A stretch of DNA of 64,000 bases, from positions 1,984,001 to 2,048,000 of the forward strand of contig NC_077224.1 of the NCBI RefSeq assembly GCF_024763615.1. The letters run 5' to 3'. The notes under the pieces were generated by a model that did no database searches, was not told the DNA's origin, and saw only the letters and a list, made by a program, of their open reading frames with translations. Positions 1 through 10,596 of the stretch are shown piece by piece. Positions within the stretch are counted from its first letter, which is position 1. Each line of letters opens with the position of its first letter. A program made the position numbers and the translations under genes. The DNA comes from Phlebotomus papatasi. Lineage: Eukaryota; Arthropoda; Insecta; Diptera; Psychodidae.

Positions 1-73
1 GGGGTCCGGCTTCAGAGGCCACGTACTCTGACCCGGACCCGGTGGGTAGGCCCCAATTGTCCTTGGGAGTGTG
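1..73 (-). CDS. tay: AUTS2/tay-family exon, truncated by window edge
   Basis: This is the last visible exon, cut by the window start. The acceptor tttgcttccag lies just above 73. The first base completes a Ser codon with AG from the previous exon, and 24 complete codons follow: TLPRTIGAYPPGPGQSTWPL and then KPDP. In AUTS2 the corresponding place, right after EPW, holds a proline-rich run ending in WLKPGE, so the terminal WPLKPDP is a reasonable match. The alternative frame gives no family resemblance. The donor and remaining C-terminal exons lie outside the window. Confidence 0.85.
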
Positions 74-383
74 CTGGAAGCAAAGACATCCACAGATTTA
101 GGGTAAAGGTTGCGTTGGAAACTGTTGAAAAATCAAATTGAACATGACAGGTAAAGTTGGACAAAAATTAATCTGCTGACGGTTGTCAAAAGTCAACTGT
201 TTGATTACATAATAATTCAAATTACTGTCGCTTTTTGACAGTCTAATATCTGTCACCGGAATTTTACATATTCACGTCAAATTTGACAGTTTATAATCGT
301 GTCACTTTGACATTTGAAAAGGTGAAAATTAAACTGGATTTAGAAAATTAAAATGGCTCTATTTAATGGTATTTAGACAGTAA
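74..383. other. Intron sequence between last two visible exons
   Basis: AT-rich intron with many scattered TTTGACA/TGTCAAA words (for example around 143, 236 and 290). I see no exon, RNA gene or complete transposon here. Confidence 0.5.
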
Positions 384-2525
384 TGGCCTCTACACACTAG
401 AGAAATTTCCCGTCAAATCATTGCTCTACCTGCCGATTTTACTCGGAGATTTTTTGAATTGTAACGGTATATTCTAGTACATTTAGAGAAATTCTGTAGA
501 TTTTCGGCAGAATTTCTGCATTTCTGTACTTTCCAGACAAAGCTGTCTGGAAAGTCTGGAATGTAGAAAAATCTACAGAAAATCGGCAAAATATCTACAA
601 GAATTCGTCAGAGTATGCACTAGGATTCGTCAGAAAATCTGCAAAAATTTCTGACGAATTTTGTCCCCAGCCCAAATAAAATTCGTAGGAATATCTACAG
701 ATTTCTCGGCAGATTTTCTGCAGAGGTGTAGATATTTTCTGCAGAAATCTTAAAGATATCTGACGAAATTATTTGACGGTTTATGTCCATATTGAAGCTA
801 TACAGTCGAGTTCCTCAAATTTGAACGACGCACAGTGGGGCAGAATAACCCAAAAACCTGTCAAAAAATGTTTTATGGCATTTTTGCATTCTGAACGACT
901 CTAGTATGATTTATTTTCTAATAACTGTGCGGAATTAACGCTTAATTGTTAAAATTTTTATCTTAGTATTACAAGAAAAATATTTATTTTTTAGTATGAA
1001 GACACCTTCAAATTTTGTTTTGTAAATAAGGGAAAAGTTCCACGGATCGGAATGTTAAGAGACATGAGCCATATGTTGTTAAAAATATAAGCCCCACAAC
1101 ACTTTTTGATATTTTTGTTTTTGCTAATATTAGTCTATTAATTTCCATTTAACTATATCTGTGCATATCATTTTTAAATATTTACAATAAAGTAATAAAA
1201 AATAGATGTTATTGTAAACTTGAACTCTGTACCTCGGATCATCACGAATTTAATCAGGTGTCCCACAGAAAATTGGTTTTATAAATTAAATCTCAGATAA
1301 TGAAGTTCAGTATTATGAGAGTTATTTGGTAAAAAGGACCTAATAATTTTTAAAAATTCTTTTTATTTGGAGAAACGATACGGTATTAACCTGACGATCC
1401 GAGGAACACTGCCGATCGCTGGTGCTCTTCCCTTATCTTGCTTTTGCAGTTTTATGATCTTTTCTAACCTTAGCTAATTTTTTCAAGGATAATATACTAG
1501 TTAAAGTGATAAATCCTATCACGTAATTCTTTTCGAGGAATTAATAATAATCAAGGATTTTAGAGAAAAATTGGAACATTACCGGATAAATGATGAGATA
1601 GGGATTAAAAAAAATGGACCCTAAGTTTTCCTCTAAAAATTGTCTTTTGGCATTAAAATCACACAAACACCGTTATTTGTGATAAGTCAAGTTTTATATA
1701 ACGTGTAATACACAAGGAAAACACACTTTAACAATTTTATTTTATTAAGATAATATTATTCAGTCTTATATATTACTTTTTTTTAAATTACATAATAGCT
1801 ATAGAATTGAATTCTTAGAATGTTACAAGCGACTTAAATTGAATTGCTTTTGTAAATTAATTGAAGAGTATATGACTGTCGAATTTTAATCTTAAAATAT
1901 CTTTATAACCCAATCTGGAAAAGATTTTTTTTTGTTTATTATGTAATTTTATTTATAACAAGAAGCTGCAAACATTGTGATTTTCTATTATTTGTAAGTC
2001 TCCTAAATATGAGACCTAAATGTATGGAATGGATACTGAAAAAGTATTCAAAGTCAAAGGACCTAAATTTATGTATGTAAATTAAATTAAAAAAAAAAAG
2101 AATGAGCACTTTGGACTGTCTTGACCGTCTTGACGGTTCTGATACTTTGCCAAAAAAAAATAAAATTCAAGCAAAACATATCAATTATTGCTACTTTATA
2201 AATTTATAATCGATTAGGACGTATATATACAGGTTAAAAATTTGAAGACCTTTACAAAAAATCAAAATTTGACTAAATCGTTTGAGAAATAGGCGCTCCA
2301 GAGTGATTAATTTTTGACATTGTATGATTCAAGATGGCGATTTTTTTTTAGTCACAGGTGTCTAAGGACAGAATGTCCGCTAGGACACTATAGAACATAT
2401 AAAAATGAAGGTGCTTTATTTCTTAAAATATTCCAAAAAGTGTGGTTTCTGAAGGGGAAGGAGAGACGTGCGTATAGGAAAAACTCTTAAATATGGACAT
2501 AATTTTCTCTAGTGTGTAGAGGCCA
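384..2525. mobile_element. Composite TAA-flanked MITE (PIF/Harbinger-like), expanded by insertions
   Basis: The ends are inverted copies of TGGCCTCTACACACTAGAG, and TAA flanks both sides (381-383 and 2526-2528), a 3-bp duplication. The complete small relative at 44451-44560 shows that the ancestral element was only about 110 bp. Here the left arm is split by another MITE (409-779), and the middle is expanded by about 1.7 kb of other sequence between roughly 799 and 2465. The start of that insert carries a CAGTCGAGTTCCTCAAATTT end like the element at 20025. No coding region was seen. The superfamily call is from TSD length and sequence only. Confidence 0.7.
409..779 (+). mobile_element. MITE with CCCGTCAAAT ends, copy A
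   Basis: The element starts CCCGTCAAAT and ends ATTTGACGG. It sits inside the left terminal repeat of the 384-2525 element, directly after GAGAAATTT, and the host sequence resumes with TTATGTCC. Its interior is rich in TCTGCAGA, TCTACAGA and TCGTCAGA words. It is 371 bp against 690 bp for copies at 2625 and 3343, so it is an internally deleted copy. It carries no ORF of interest. Confidence 0.75.
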
Positions 2526-2624
2526 TAAGAGAAATTATTGTCAATAATTGTCATTTTGAAAAAATTCTGACATTTTCTCCCTTCTTTTCAAAAAACAAAT
2601 GTTAACGGAAATTCCTCTTATTCA

Positions 2625-3314
2625 CCCGTCAAATAATATCTGCAGATATCTTTAAGATTTCTGTAGAGAAAATCTACACCTCTACAGAATATCTGCAGAT
2701 AAATTCTGTAGATATTCTTACGAATTTTATTTGGGCTTGGGACAAAATTCGTCTGAATATTTCGGCAGATTTTCTGACGAATCTCTGGACGAATTTCTGT
2801 AGATATTCTGTAGATTTTTTCTACATTCCAGACTTTCCAGACAAGATGTGTCAGAAGAGATGGAAAAATTTTTCACTGAAGTTTGCAAAATTCTATAGAG
2901 TTATTCTAAGTGATATCACGGTGTTTATATAAAATAAAGAATTCTGCGACGCCGTGTTACAAGTAGAGAAAAGTGAAGTGAAAACTTTAAACAGAGTGTC
3001 GACCAAAATTTCGTGTTTTTGTATCATTCGATTGGCGATTTTTAAGAAATTAGTATTTTTGCTCGCAGTTTTTATACGTATCTAAAATGTGTACTCGGTA
3101 ATGCTTGTTAAGCAGAGCATACAATTTTCTTTATAACTTCTACAGTTTCTTCATAAATCAACAATATTTTTGTGAAGTAATGGAGGTTATGCAGATTTTC
3201 TAGGGAGAAATTCTGCCGAGAATCTGCAGATTTTCTCTGAAAGTACTAGAATATACCGTTAAAATTCAAAAAACCTCCGAGTAAAATCGGCAGGTAGAGC
3301 AATGATTTGACGGG
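2625..3314 (-). mobile_element. MITE with CCCGTCAAAT ends, copy B (690 bp)
   Basis: This full-length copy is in reverse orientation, from CCCGTCAAAT at the left to ATTTGACGGG at the right. It is almost identical to copy C (3343-4032), with only a few substitutions by eye, and has the same 690-bp length. Together with C and a 28-bp spacer it forms a 1.4-kb inverted repeat. Confidence 0.8.
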
Positions 3315-3342
3315 CAGTGTATCGATGCCCTAAAAAATATAC

Positions 3343-4032
3343 CCCGTCAAATCATTGCTCTACCTGCCGATTTTACTCGGAGGTTTTTTGAATTTTAACG
3401 GTATATTCTAGTACATTCAGAGAAAATCTGCAGATTCTCGGCAGAATTTCTCCCTAGAAAATTTGCATAACCTCCATTACTTCACAAAAATATTGTTGAT
3501 TTATGAAGAAACTGTAGAAGTTATAAAGAAAATTGTATGCTCTGCTTAACAAGCATTACCGAGTACACATTTTAGATACGTAAAAAAACTGCGAGCAAAA
3601 ATACTAATTTCTTAAAAATCGCCAATCGAATGATACAAAAACACGAAATTTTGGTCGACACTCTGTTTAAAGTTTTCACTTCACTTTTCTCTACTTGTAA
3701 CACGGCGTCGCAGAATTCTTTATTTTATATAAACACCGTGATATCACTAAGAATAACTCTATAGAATTTTGCAAACTTCAGTGAAAAATTTTTCCATCTC
3801 TTCTGACACATCTTGTCTGGAAAGTCTGGAATGTAGAAAAAATCTACAGAATATCTACAGAAATTCGTCCAGAGATTCGTCAGAAAATCTGCCGAAATAT
3901 TCTGACGAATTTTGTCCCAAGCCCAAATAAAATTCGTAAGAATATCTACAGAATTTATCTGCAGATATTCTGTAGAGGTGTAGATTTTCTCTACAGAAAT
4001 CTTAAAGATATCTGCAGATATTATTTGACGGG
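3343..4032 (+). mobile_element. MITE with CCCGTCAAAT ends, copy C (690 bp)
   Basis: Full-length forward copy with CCCGTCAAAT and ATTTGACGGG ends. The minus-strand ORF over its right half is a by-product of the element, and a related ORF appears in the copy at 50651. The interior is non-coding in appearance, with dense TCTGCAGA-type palindromic words. Confidence 0.8.
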
Positions 4033-4630
4033 ACGACAATTCCTTTGAAATAAACGTCAAAATTATAACAAGGTAAATGCTGTCAAATATGACATTTGTT
4101 AACTGTCATTATGACACCGTTTTCGTTGATCACGATTTTCAAATTTAAACATTTTTCAATAATAAAAATTTATCAACAATTTTTGATTATTTGTCGATTT
4201 GACATTTCGTTTGAAAAAACTGATAAAACTTGTAATTTGGAAATATTAGATAAAAAATGATCAAGTTTTTTTTTTTTAAATTTGGAACGCAATAATTGAA
4301 TTAATGTCGAAAGATTCTGAATTATGAAGTACACCATCTGCGACCCAAAATTCCAACTGAAAAATTCTCATTATAAATATTTTCAATAATTGCGTAACAA
4401 TAGTGTTTACCCTCGCAACATCTCATGCAATAATTTAAATAAGACCAAACAAATAAGATGCTTTCGAGATAATAATTCCCCCCCCCCAAAAGAACAATAT
4501 TTGAGGATTTAAAGAAAAAGTGTGAAAATTCCGTCAATTTGTCAGCAAATATTTAACTGATGGCAAACAATACAAGTTGACAAAAAATTACCATTTTTTT
4601 TTTAATAAAATATTTTTTCTTTGGACTTAC
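4033..4630. other. Intron tail, no feature recognised
   Basis: AT-rich intron up to the donor of the exon at 4631. It contains a C run near 4480 and several TGTCAAA words. The 71-aa minus-strand ORF at 4322-4537 has no coding character. Confidence 0.45.
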
Positions 4631-4760
4631 CTTCTCCATGGATCGTGCACCGAAGTCAGTGGTCCACCGAGGGGAAGATCACGCGAGAATGGTGACAATC
4701 CGGTAAATGGAGAGCCACCAAATGGGGAAGCATATCTACCAAATGGAGATACTGCACTCC
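4631..4760 (-). CDS. tay: AUTS2/tay-family exon (FGRYASPFGG...DPWR)
   Basis: This 130-nt exon (phase 1 in, phase 2 out) reads G-SAVSPFGRYASPFGG and onward through TGLSPFSRDLPLGG to TSVHDPWR. It matches the AUTS2 stretch that follows the AAHLEPF segment and runs to EPWNRL. The acceptor is tttctttacag and the donor GAGAAG|gtaagt. A plus-strand ORF over the same bases is its shadow. It lies between a 2.4-kb intron filled with a tandem array and a 4.6-kb intron holding nested transposons. The match is collinear with the preceding exon, and the frame is open throughout. Confidence 0.94.
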
Positions 4761-4959
4761 CTGTAAAGAAAATTACAATATTCTTTGAATGATTTCTAGG
4801 ATGAAATGTAACCTTTATTTTTAGGTTATGTTACTTAGAGGTCAATTCGAAAACGATCTGTTTTCCTCACAAAAATCTATTTAAAAGTGGACTTTTGCAG
4901 AGAAATTGTGCCTATGCTTCTTCAAATTTTAGGTTAAGTTATTTTAGGGTGAATATAAC

Positions 4960-7065
4960 CTAACTTTCTTGCACTTATTACTTAATAATTTGTTTAATGT
5001 GGGACTCCTGAGAAAATAATTACGAAGCTTCAAATATATAAAATATGCGTTTGAAATTATTTGAGGTTAATTTAGACATAACCTCAAATTACACCATTTT
5101 TCAAAAATTTCTTTTGAAGAAATTCCTGTATTGCATTTTCCTTTGTGCAACCAAGTTAATCAGACATAAAGAAAATAAGCCCTTCAGCTCTAGTTTGAGG
5201 TTATAAAACTCAAAAGTAAACTGCAACATAACCACACTTTCTAATTCACCATTTATGTAACAATTACTTGATAATAACTGTCAAATAGAAACAAAGTAAA
5301 ACTACTACTGGGATAAAACTCATTTTTTCAAGGTTTAGTTAAAGTTAACCTTACTTTTCTAGCGGAAAATTTATAGCTTAAAAGTAAATCTGCATTTTTA
5401 TTTCCATTCTGCATCTTCCAGATGAAAAATGGAGAAAGCTTAATAAACAAAAAAAATGCTTTTGAACTAAGTTTTATTTCAGTTTGAGGTTAATTAAAAT
5501 ATAACCTTACTTTTTTTCTTGAAAGCGTTCCTTTTAAATGCAAATCAGCAATATTATTTTTCATTATGACTTTCAAATGGAATATAGTAATAGTTTATTT
5601 TTGCACAAAATAATAAATGCTTTTGGCCAAAAAATTTACTTTATTTTGAGGTAAACTGCAATCTAACCTTACTTTTCTGCTGCAAAATTTAATTTAAATT
5701 CAGAGTAGCAATTTTATTTCTCTTCTGCATCTTTTAAATGCAAACTGAAAAAACTTCAATTGGCATAGTAACCATATTCCTGAGATAAATTTTATTTAAT
5801 TTTGAGGTTAATTCAAATCTAACCTTACTTGTCTCTTGTAAGTTTTGTCTGAACGCAAGTCCGCAATTTTATCTTTTTTAATGTCTTTTAAATGGAAAAT
5901 GGAAGTAGTTTCTTGGACAATCTAACAATGTCTTTTTGCTAAATGATGATGTTTTGATTTAATTTGAGGTTAAGTGAAACTTAACCTTACTTTTCTGCTA
6001 AAAGAATTAGTTTGAACACTGTTTGAAATTTTATTTCTACGCTGCATCTTTCAAATGCAAACTGAAAAAACTTCAATCAGCATAGTAACAAGATTTATGA
6101 GATAAATTTTATTTAATTTTGAGGTTAATTCAAATCTAACCTTACTCGTCTCTTTAAAGTTTTGTCTGAATGCAAGTCTGCAATTTTATCTTTCTTTATG
6201 CTTTTTAAATGGAAAATGGAAATAGTTTCTTGGACAATCTAATGTCTTTTTGACAAAACTTGATTTAATTTGAGGTTAAGTGAAACTTAACCTTACTTTT
6301 CCGCTAAAAGAATTAGTTTTAACACTGCTAGCAATTATTAGCAATTATTTAGCAATTATTTCTACGCTGCATCTTTGAAATGCAAAATTAGTAAAGGCTA
6401 ATGAACAAAATAATAATATTCCTCAGATAAATTTCATTTTAGTTTGAGGTTAATTGCAATCTAACCGTACTTTTTTCCTGGAAGTTTTTATTTTAGTGCA
6501 AGTCAGCAATTTTTCTTTGAAACATTTAAATTGTAAAGGGAAAAAGGTTCTTCCCTTGTTTTTGTTTGAAAATCTTTTTCATTTTTAGGTTAATGAAAAC
6601 TTAACCTTACTTTTCTACGGAAAGATTTCATTTAAATACTGAGTAGAAATTTTACAACTATGCTGCATCTTTCATATAGAAAATGGGAAAAGTTAAATAA
6701 GCAAAGTAAGAATTTTCGTAAGATAATTTTTATTTATTTTTTAGGTTAATTCAAATCTAACCTCATTTTTTTAATCAATCTTATTTTTCTTCATGTTTTT
6801 CAGATGGTTAAAGTAATTAGTTTCTTGCTCAAAGTAATAATACCTTTGTGAGAAAACTTGATTTACTTGATTTATTTTGAGGTTAATTGAAACTTAACCT
6901 CAATTTTCTGCCATAAGCTTTACTTTATTTGTTGACCTGCTATTTTATTTCTCCTTTATGTCTATAAAATGGAAATGGGAAGGTCCTAGGCCCAAATAAA
7001 AAATGCCTTTTCGCTAAAACTTTCCTTCTTTTGAGGTTAATTCAAACCTAACCTTACTTTGAAGA
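4960..7065. repeat. Diverged tandem array, about 157-bp period, intronic
   Basis: This block fills most of the intron between the exons at 7132 and 4631. Each unit centres on an imperfect dyad of the type TTTGAGGTTAATTCAAATCT followed by AACCTTACTTTTC. Clear unit starts are near 5486, 5645, 5802, 5960, 6116, 6271, 6446, 6586, 6742, 6880 and 7031, giving spacings of about 138 to 175 and mostly 151 to 159. Units near 4961, 5055, 5212 and 5328 are weaker. Neighbouring units around 5720 and 6045 share longer identity (TGCATCTTT...ATGCAAACTGAAAAAACTTC), evidence of local duplication. Confidence 0.75.
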
Positions 7066-7131
7066 ATAATCAAGGGTGTATTGAGTTCCACGTAAAATAA
7101 AATAAAGCGGAATTCCTGCAAATAAACTCAC

Positions 7132-7417
7132 CTAAATGACTAGCTGGTGATGTGAGGAAACTCGTTGAGAGCGGTGCTGATTCAAAGGGCGTCCTCCCGG
7201 GCAGTCCGGTGGGCGGGAAGGTGGACGTGGGCAGCTCATGTGGTCGCCCTAAAGCTGTACTTGGTGGAAAAATATGAGATGGTGGCCTCAGGAGGTCTGT
7301 CGCCTTTGCACTCAATCCCGCTGCAGCTGCTGCTGTCTTTTCCGGATTCTGCTTGGTCTGATGGTGATAGATCTCCCAGGCGATCCTCACATGCATCGCA
7401 TTCCATCGACCCGTCTT
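7132..7417 (-). CDS. tay: AUTS2/tay-family core exon (KTGRWNAMHVRIAW)
   Basis: This 286-nt exon, phase 0 in and phase 1 out, encodes the most diagnostic sequence of the family, KTGRWNAMHVRIAWEIYHHQ. Its counterpart in vertebrate AUTS2 and fibrosin has the form [20 protein letters not shown]. A Lys/Glu/Ala-rich linker (KQNPEKTAAAAAG) follows, then LLRPPSHIFPPSTALGRPHE, corresponding to the region of AUTS2 containing FLSRPP and HDLARPS, and finally FLTSPASHL. The acceptor is atctttgcag and the donor TTTAG|gtgagt. The last base pairs with GG of the next exon to make Gly. This exon places the gene in the family with little doubt. Confidence 0.97.
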
Positions 7418-7847
7418 CTGCAAAGATTTCAACAAATAAATCAAAAGCCATTCATCCTAACCAAAAAAAAATCATCCCCAAGAGAGATAATTATCTTGGC
7501 ATTTTCTGCCAAGAATACAACAACTGTCCCCAAAAAACATGAGATATTCATTCAAATTTTCTCACGATAAAAATTATAAGAGAATTCTCTTCAATATGGA
7601 AGACAATGATCATGAATTTGTGTTGTTGATGAGAAATTAATTAATAAAAAAAGAATTAATATTACAAGAAATCTTTGGCAATAATTGTCAAAAAAATAAA
7701 TAAAGTGAATACAGAAAGTAATAAAATTCTCAAGCAATTAACACAAGAAAAACTAATATTTTAATATTTTTAAAGCATTTTTGTTAAATTAAAAAAAATC
7801 TTTTCGTTTAAGTGGGAAAAGAGAGAGAGAGATGATGAGACACCTAC

Positions 7848-7886
7848 CACTTGTTTAGGCTTAGGATCAACGGCAGGAGGTGGTTG
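7848..7886 (-). CDS. tay: AUTS2/tay-family 39-nt microexon
   Basis: This microexon encodes exactly 13 residues, QPPPAVDPKPKQV, in phase 0 at both ends. The acceptor is gttcgcag and the donor AAGTG|gtaggt. It joins PAFAPK of the upstream exon to KTGRW of the downstream exon, where AUTS2 proteins also carry a short Pro/Asp/Pro/Lys-type linker before the conserved core. It is too short to be found by ORF length. The 430-nt intron that follows and the 3.3-kb intron before it leave it isolated. Because it is symmetrical, inclusion or skipping would keep the frame. The evidence is splice sites plus phase plus family position, and no transcript was examined. Confidence 0.8.
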
Positions 7887-8181
7887 CTGCGAACACAAAT
7901 AAAATGCAATTATAATTTTACAACAAAATAAACAACAAATAAGGAAAAAGAAAGAGAAATTTCTTTTTATAGTCTTATATTCCTTCTCTGTTCCTTTTTT
8001 CTTCTACTTAACACATTCCTAAATCTGTCTTTATTCTTTCAGACAAAAGTTAGGTTGTTTCCGAATTGAGGTTATGTCAGACATAACCTAAAAATTAACG
8101 TGTTTCGACTGACAATAACTTCTAACTTTAAGTTGAACAGGAGAGTTAAGAATAAAATCAACAGAATAATTTCTAGGTTAA

Positions 8182-8696
8182 CCCTTTAACGACAAGACAC
8201 TTTTTACGGACTGAAAATTAACAATAAAAATTAAACTGAGAAACATAATCAATGATAAGTCTTACATTTAACCTTGGAAAGTCCAACAGAGCCTGATTTG
8301 GTGTATTTTGTGCTTCTATGAACGATAGGGACAAAAATAGCCCAAAAATTTAAGTAATTTTTCTGACAATACCAATGAATAATATTTTTCGCTTTTATGA
8401 AAAATATTACGTTTGAGTATTGTAGTTTTTATTACCAAAACGGTTTTATTTAAATAAATTGGAAGTATAAAAAATAAATAAAATCAATTACGGATTTGAG
8501 AATTTAAAAATTCGCCATTTTTGAGCTTAAATATTTCCTACATAGCAAATAGCTAGAGACTTGCAAAAAATATTCTAGATTTCTTCAACCTTCTAACTTT
8601 ACAATTATGTACAGACATAAGAAAAAAATAACTTTAGGTAGTCAGGAAAAATTATTTTCTTTATGGGACACCGGTGTCCCAATCGTCCTTAAAGGG
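8182..8696. mobile_element. TTAA-flanked piggyBac-like MITE
   Basis: The element is 515 bp with ends CCCTTTAACGAC and, on the other strand, CCCTTTAAGGAC. TTAA lies on both sides (8178-8181 and 8697-8700). The right subterminal region has the palindrome GGGACACCGGTGTCCC. TTAA duplication with CCC ends is typical of piggyBac-type elements. The plus-strand ORF at 8607-8876 crosses the element border and is not a gene. Confidence 0.8.
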
Positions 8697-8957
8697 TTAA
8701 ACTTGGTTATTAGGTTATTTCCTAACAAAACCTCAATTATGATGATTTTAATTTCAAATTTTTGCCACAAAAAGAACGCGGTAATCCGTCAGTTCTATAG
8801 AATTTTCAACTGCAGGAGAATGGTCAGTATTTTGGTAATAATGGCCAATAAAACATTAATTAAAAAAATTTCTTGATAAGACAAAAGCAATTGCAGTCAG
8901 TAAATAAAATAATTTAGATCAATACATAAACCAATTTTGATCAGTAAAAAGAATATT

Positions 8958-9192
8958 TATGCCTTTGGCACACCTTTAAGATCGGTTAAATTTCATTAAA
9001 TCAAATTTCGCGACCCTTTCTTTCTCAAAAGTATTGCATAAGTCTGTCCCTTTCAGTCTCAAAATCGAACTGGACTGAATTTAATTTGGTATGAGTAGGA
9101 TAGACATATAACAAGCCTTTAAGAAGGAAAAGGATGGCAATTTTGATTTTATGAAATTTTCTTGATTTAAAACGTGTGCCAGCGCCATTATG
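8958..9192. mobile_element. MITE, GGCACACC family, copy 1
   Basis: Inverted ends read TTTGGCACACCTTTAAGATC at the left and GTGTGCCAGCGCCATTA at the right. The internal inverted arms include TCATTAAATCAAA and its partner. It is the first of four related copies in the same intron. Confidence 0.65.
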
Positions 9193-9215
9193 AATAAAAA
9201 TTTGATTTGCATGAT

Positions 9216-9475
9216 AATGGCTCTGGGAATACCTTTTAAATCATGAAAATTACCATAAAGTCAAAATTCACATCCTTTTCCTTCTTAAAAGCTTTTGCAC
9301 TCTTCTTTTTCTTTTTTTGAACATCAGATTAAATTAAATTTAGTTCAGTCGAATTTTGAAACTGAAAAAGTAGAATACACTTATGCAAATATATTTGAGA
9401 AAGAAAAGAGAACGAATTTTGATTTCATGAAATTTTACTGATCTAAAAAAAAGGTATGGCATGGTGGAGGCATAA
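9216..9475. mobile_element. MITE, GGCACACC family, copy 2 (diverged)
   Basis: The left end is AATGGCTCTGGGAATACC, and the right end near AAAGGTATGGCATGGTGG is more worn. The same subterminal order as copy 1 is visible (ACCTTTTAAATCATGAAAAT and TTACTGATCTAAAAAA). Confidence 0.5.
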
Positions 9476-9672
9476 AAGCGGTAAAAACTACCAACCAATT
9501 CTAGTTGGTAAAGAAACCGAATATGATTAGACGAAAAAAATCAACCTAATTTGAATTTTGATCAGAGAAAGATATTTTTGGGGATTTAAAAATGAAATTT
9601 TAGGTTATAAAAATATAATTTTGGTGAGAAAGAAAAAACTCTACTAGGAAAATTGATTTTTGAAATTCATCG

Positions 9673-9873
9673 CTATGGCTCTGTTACACCTTTTAGATCA
9701 GGAAAATTTCATGAAGTCGAAATTTGAATATAGTAACAAATTCAATTTAGTTCGATATAATTTTGAGACCGAAAGAGTGGGACAGACTTATGCAAATTTT
9801 TTGATAAAGAAAGCGACTCTAATTTTGATTTCATGAAATTATACCGAGCTAAAAGGTGTGCCAGAGCAATAAA
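9673..9873. mobile_element. MITE, GGCACACC family, copy 3
   Basis: The left end ATGGCTCTGTTACACCTTTT with AGATC following, and the right end GAGCTAAAAGGTGTGCCAGA, form inverted termini. It is non-coding. Confidence 0.6.
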
Positions 9874-9987
9874 GTAATTTTGATTTGTATAAACACAATT
9901 TTACCAGCAAAAAAAAAATCAATTTTGCCCAGTAAAGAAAGCAATTTGGGCAGTAAAATAACAATTTTGTCAATTTAGATCTGTAGC

Positions 9988-10262
9988 CGTAATTTAATGA
10001 TTGGCATTAGACTTTCAGAGAAAATTTCATGAAATCAAAATTCACATTCCTTTTATTCTCACACGTTTTTCATATGTGTATCTCATTCTTTCACACTCCA
10101 AATTCGATTCAGCTAAATTGAATTTATTCTGATGTTTAAAATAAGAAGAAGAAGAGTGCGAAAGAATGAGATAGACTTATGCAAATCTTTTGAGAAAGAA
10201 AGAGATTCCAATTTCGAGTTCATGAAATTTTCCTGATCTAAAAGGTATACCGGAACCATTAC
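9988..10262. mobile_element. MITE, GGCACACC family, copy 4
   Basis: The arms contain TTCATGAAATCAAAATTCAC and its inverted partner near 10216, together with TCTCATTCTTTC and GAAAGAATGAGA. The right end is TCTAAAAGGTATACCGGAAC. The left end is worn. Confidence 0.55.
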
Positions 10263-10459
10263 GTAGTGTTACTGTTTGAACCCATTTTCTATTGATCAAA
10301 TATGAGTATTTTGCTTATCTGTATTTTATTTACTAACCATTTTTTTTACCAAAATATTAACCGAAAATGTTTTTTTTTCGGTCAAATACAATTCCGAATC
10401 TTTCGTTAATCATTTTCTGCATGAAAATATTTCTCAGCTAATCCGTAGATGGCGCTTAA

Positions 10460-10596
10460 CCCTTTAAGGACAAGGTCAAAAATGGAGGGTCAGAAAAAAC
10501 CATTTTTTCTAACTTTTTAGAGTAAAATACAACATTAGAAGGTCGTAGGAAAAATTTCATTTTTGGGTCACCGGTGACCCAATCGTCCTTAAAGGG
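10460..10596. mobile_element. Small TTAA-type piggyBac-like MITE (137 bp)
   Basis: The ends are CCCTTTAAGGAC inverted, flanked by TTAA on the left (10456-10459) and TTTA on the right, a one-base decay of the duplication. The right subterminal GGGTCACCGGTGACCC palindrome mirrors that of the element at 8182, so the two are a deletion derivative and a longer copy of one family. Confidence 0.8.

Noticed and set aside
3725..4060. 111-aa minus-strand ORF, with a relative at 50751-51035
   Set aside because: Both lie in copies of the same CCCGTCAAAT MITE and are translations of its TCTGCAGA-type repeats. No transposase motif is visible.
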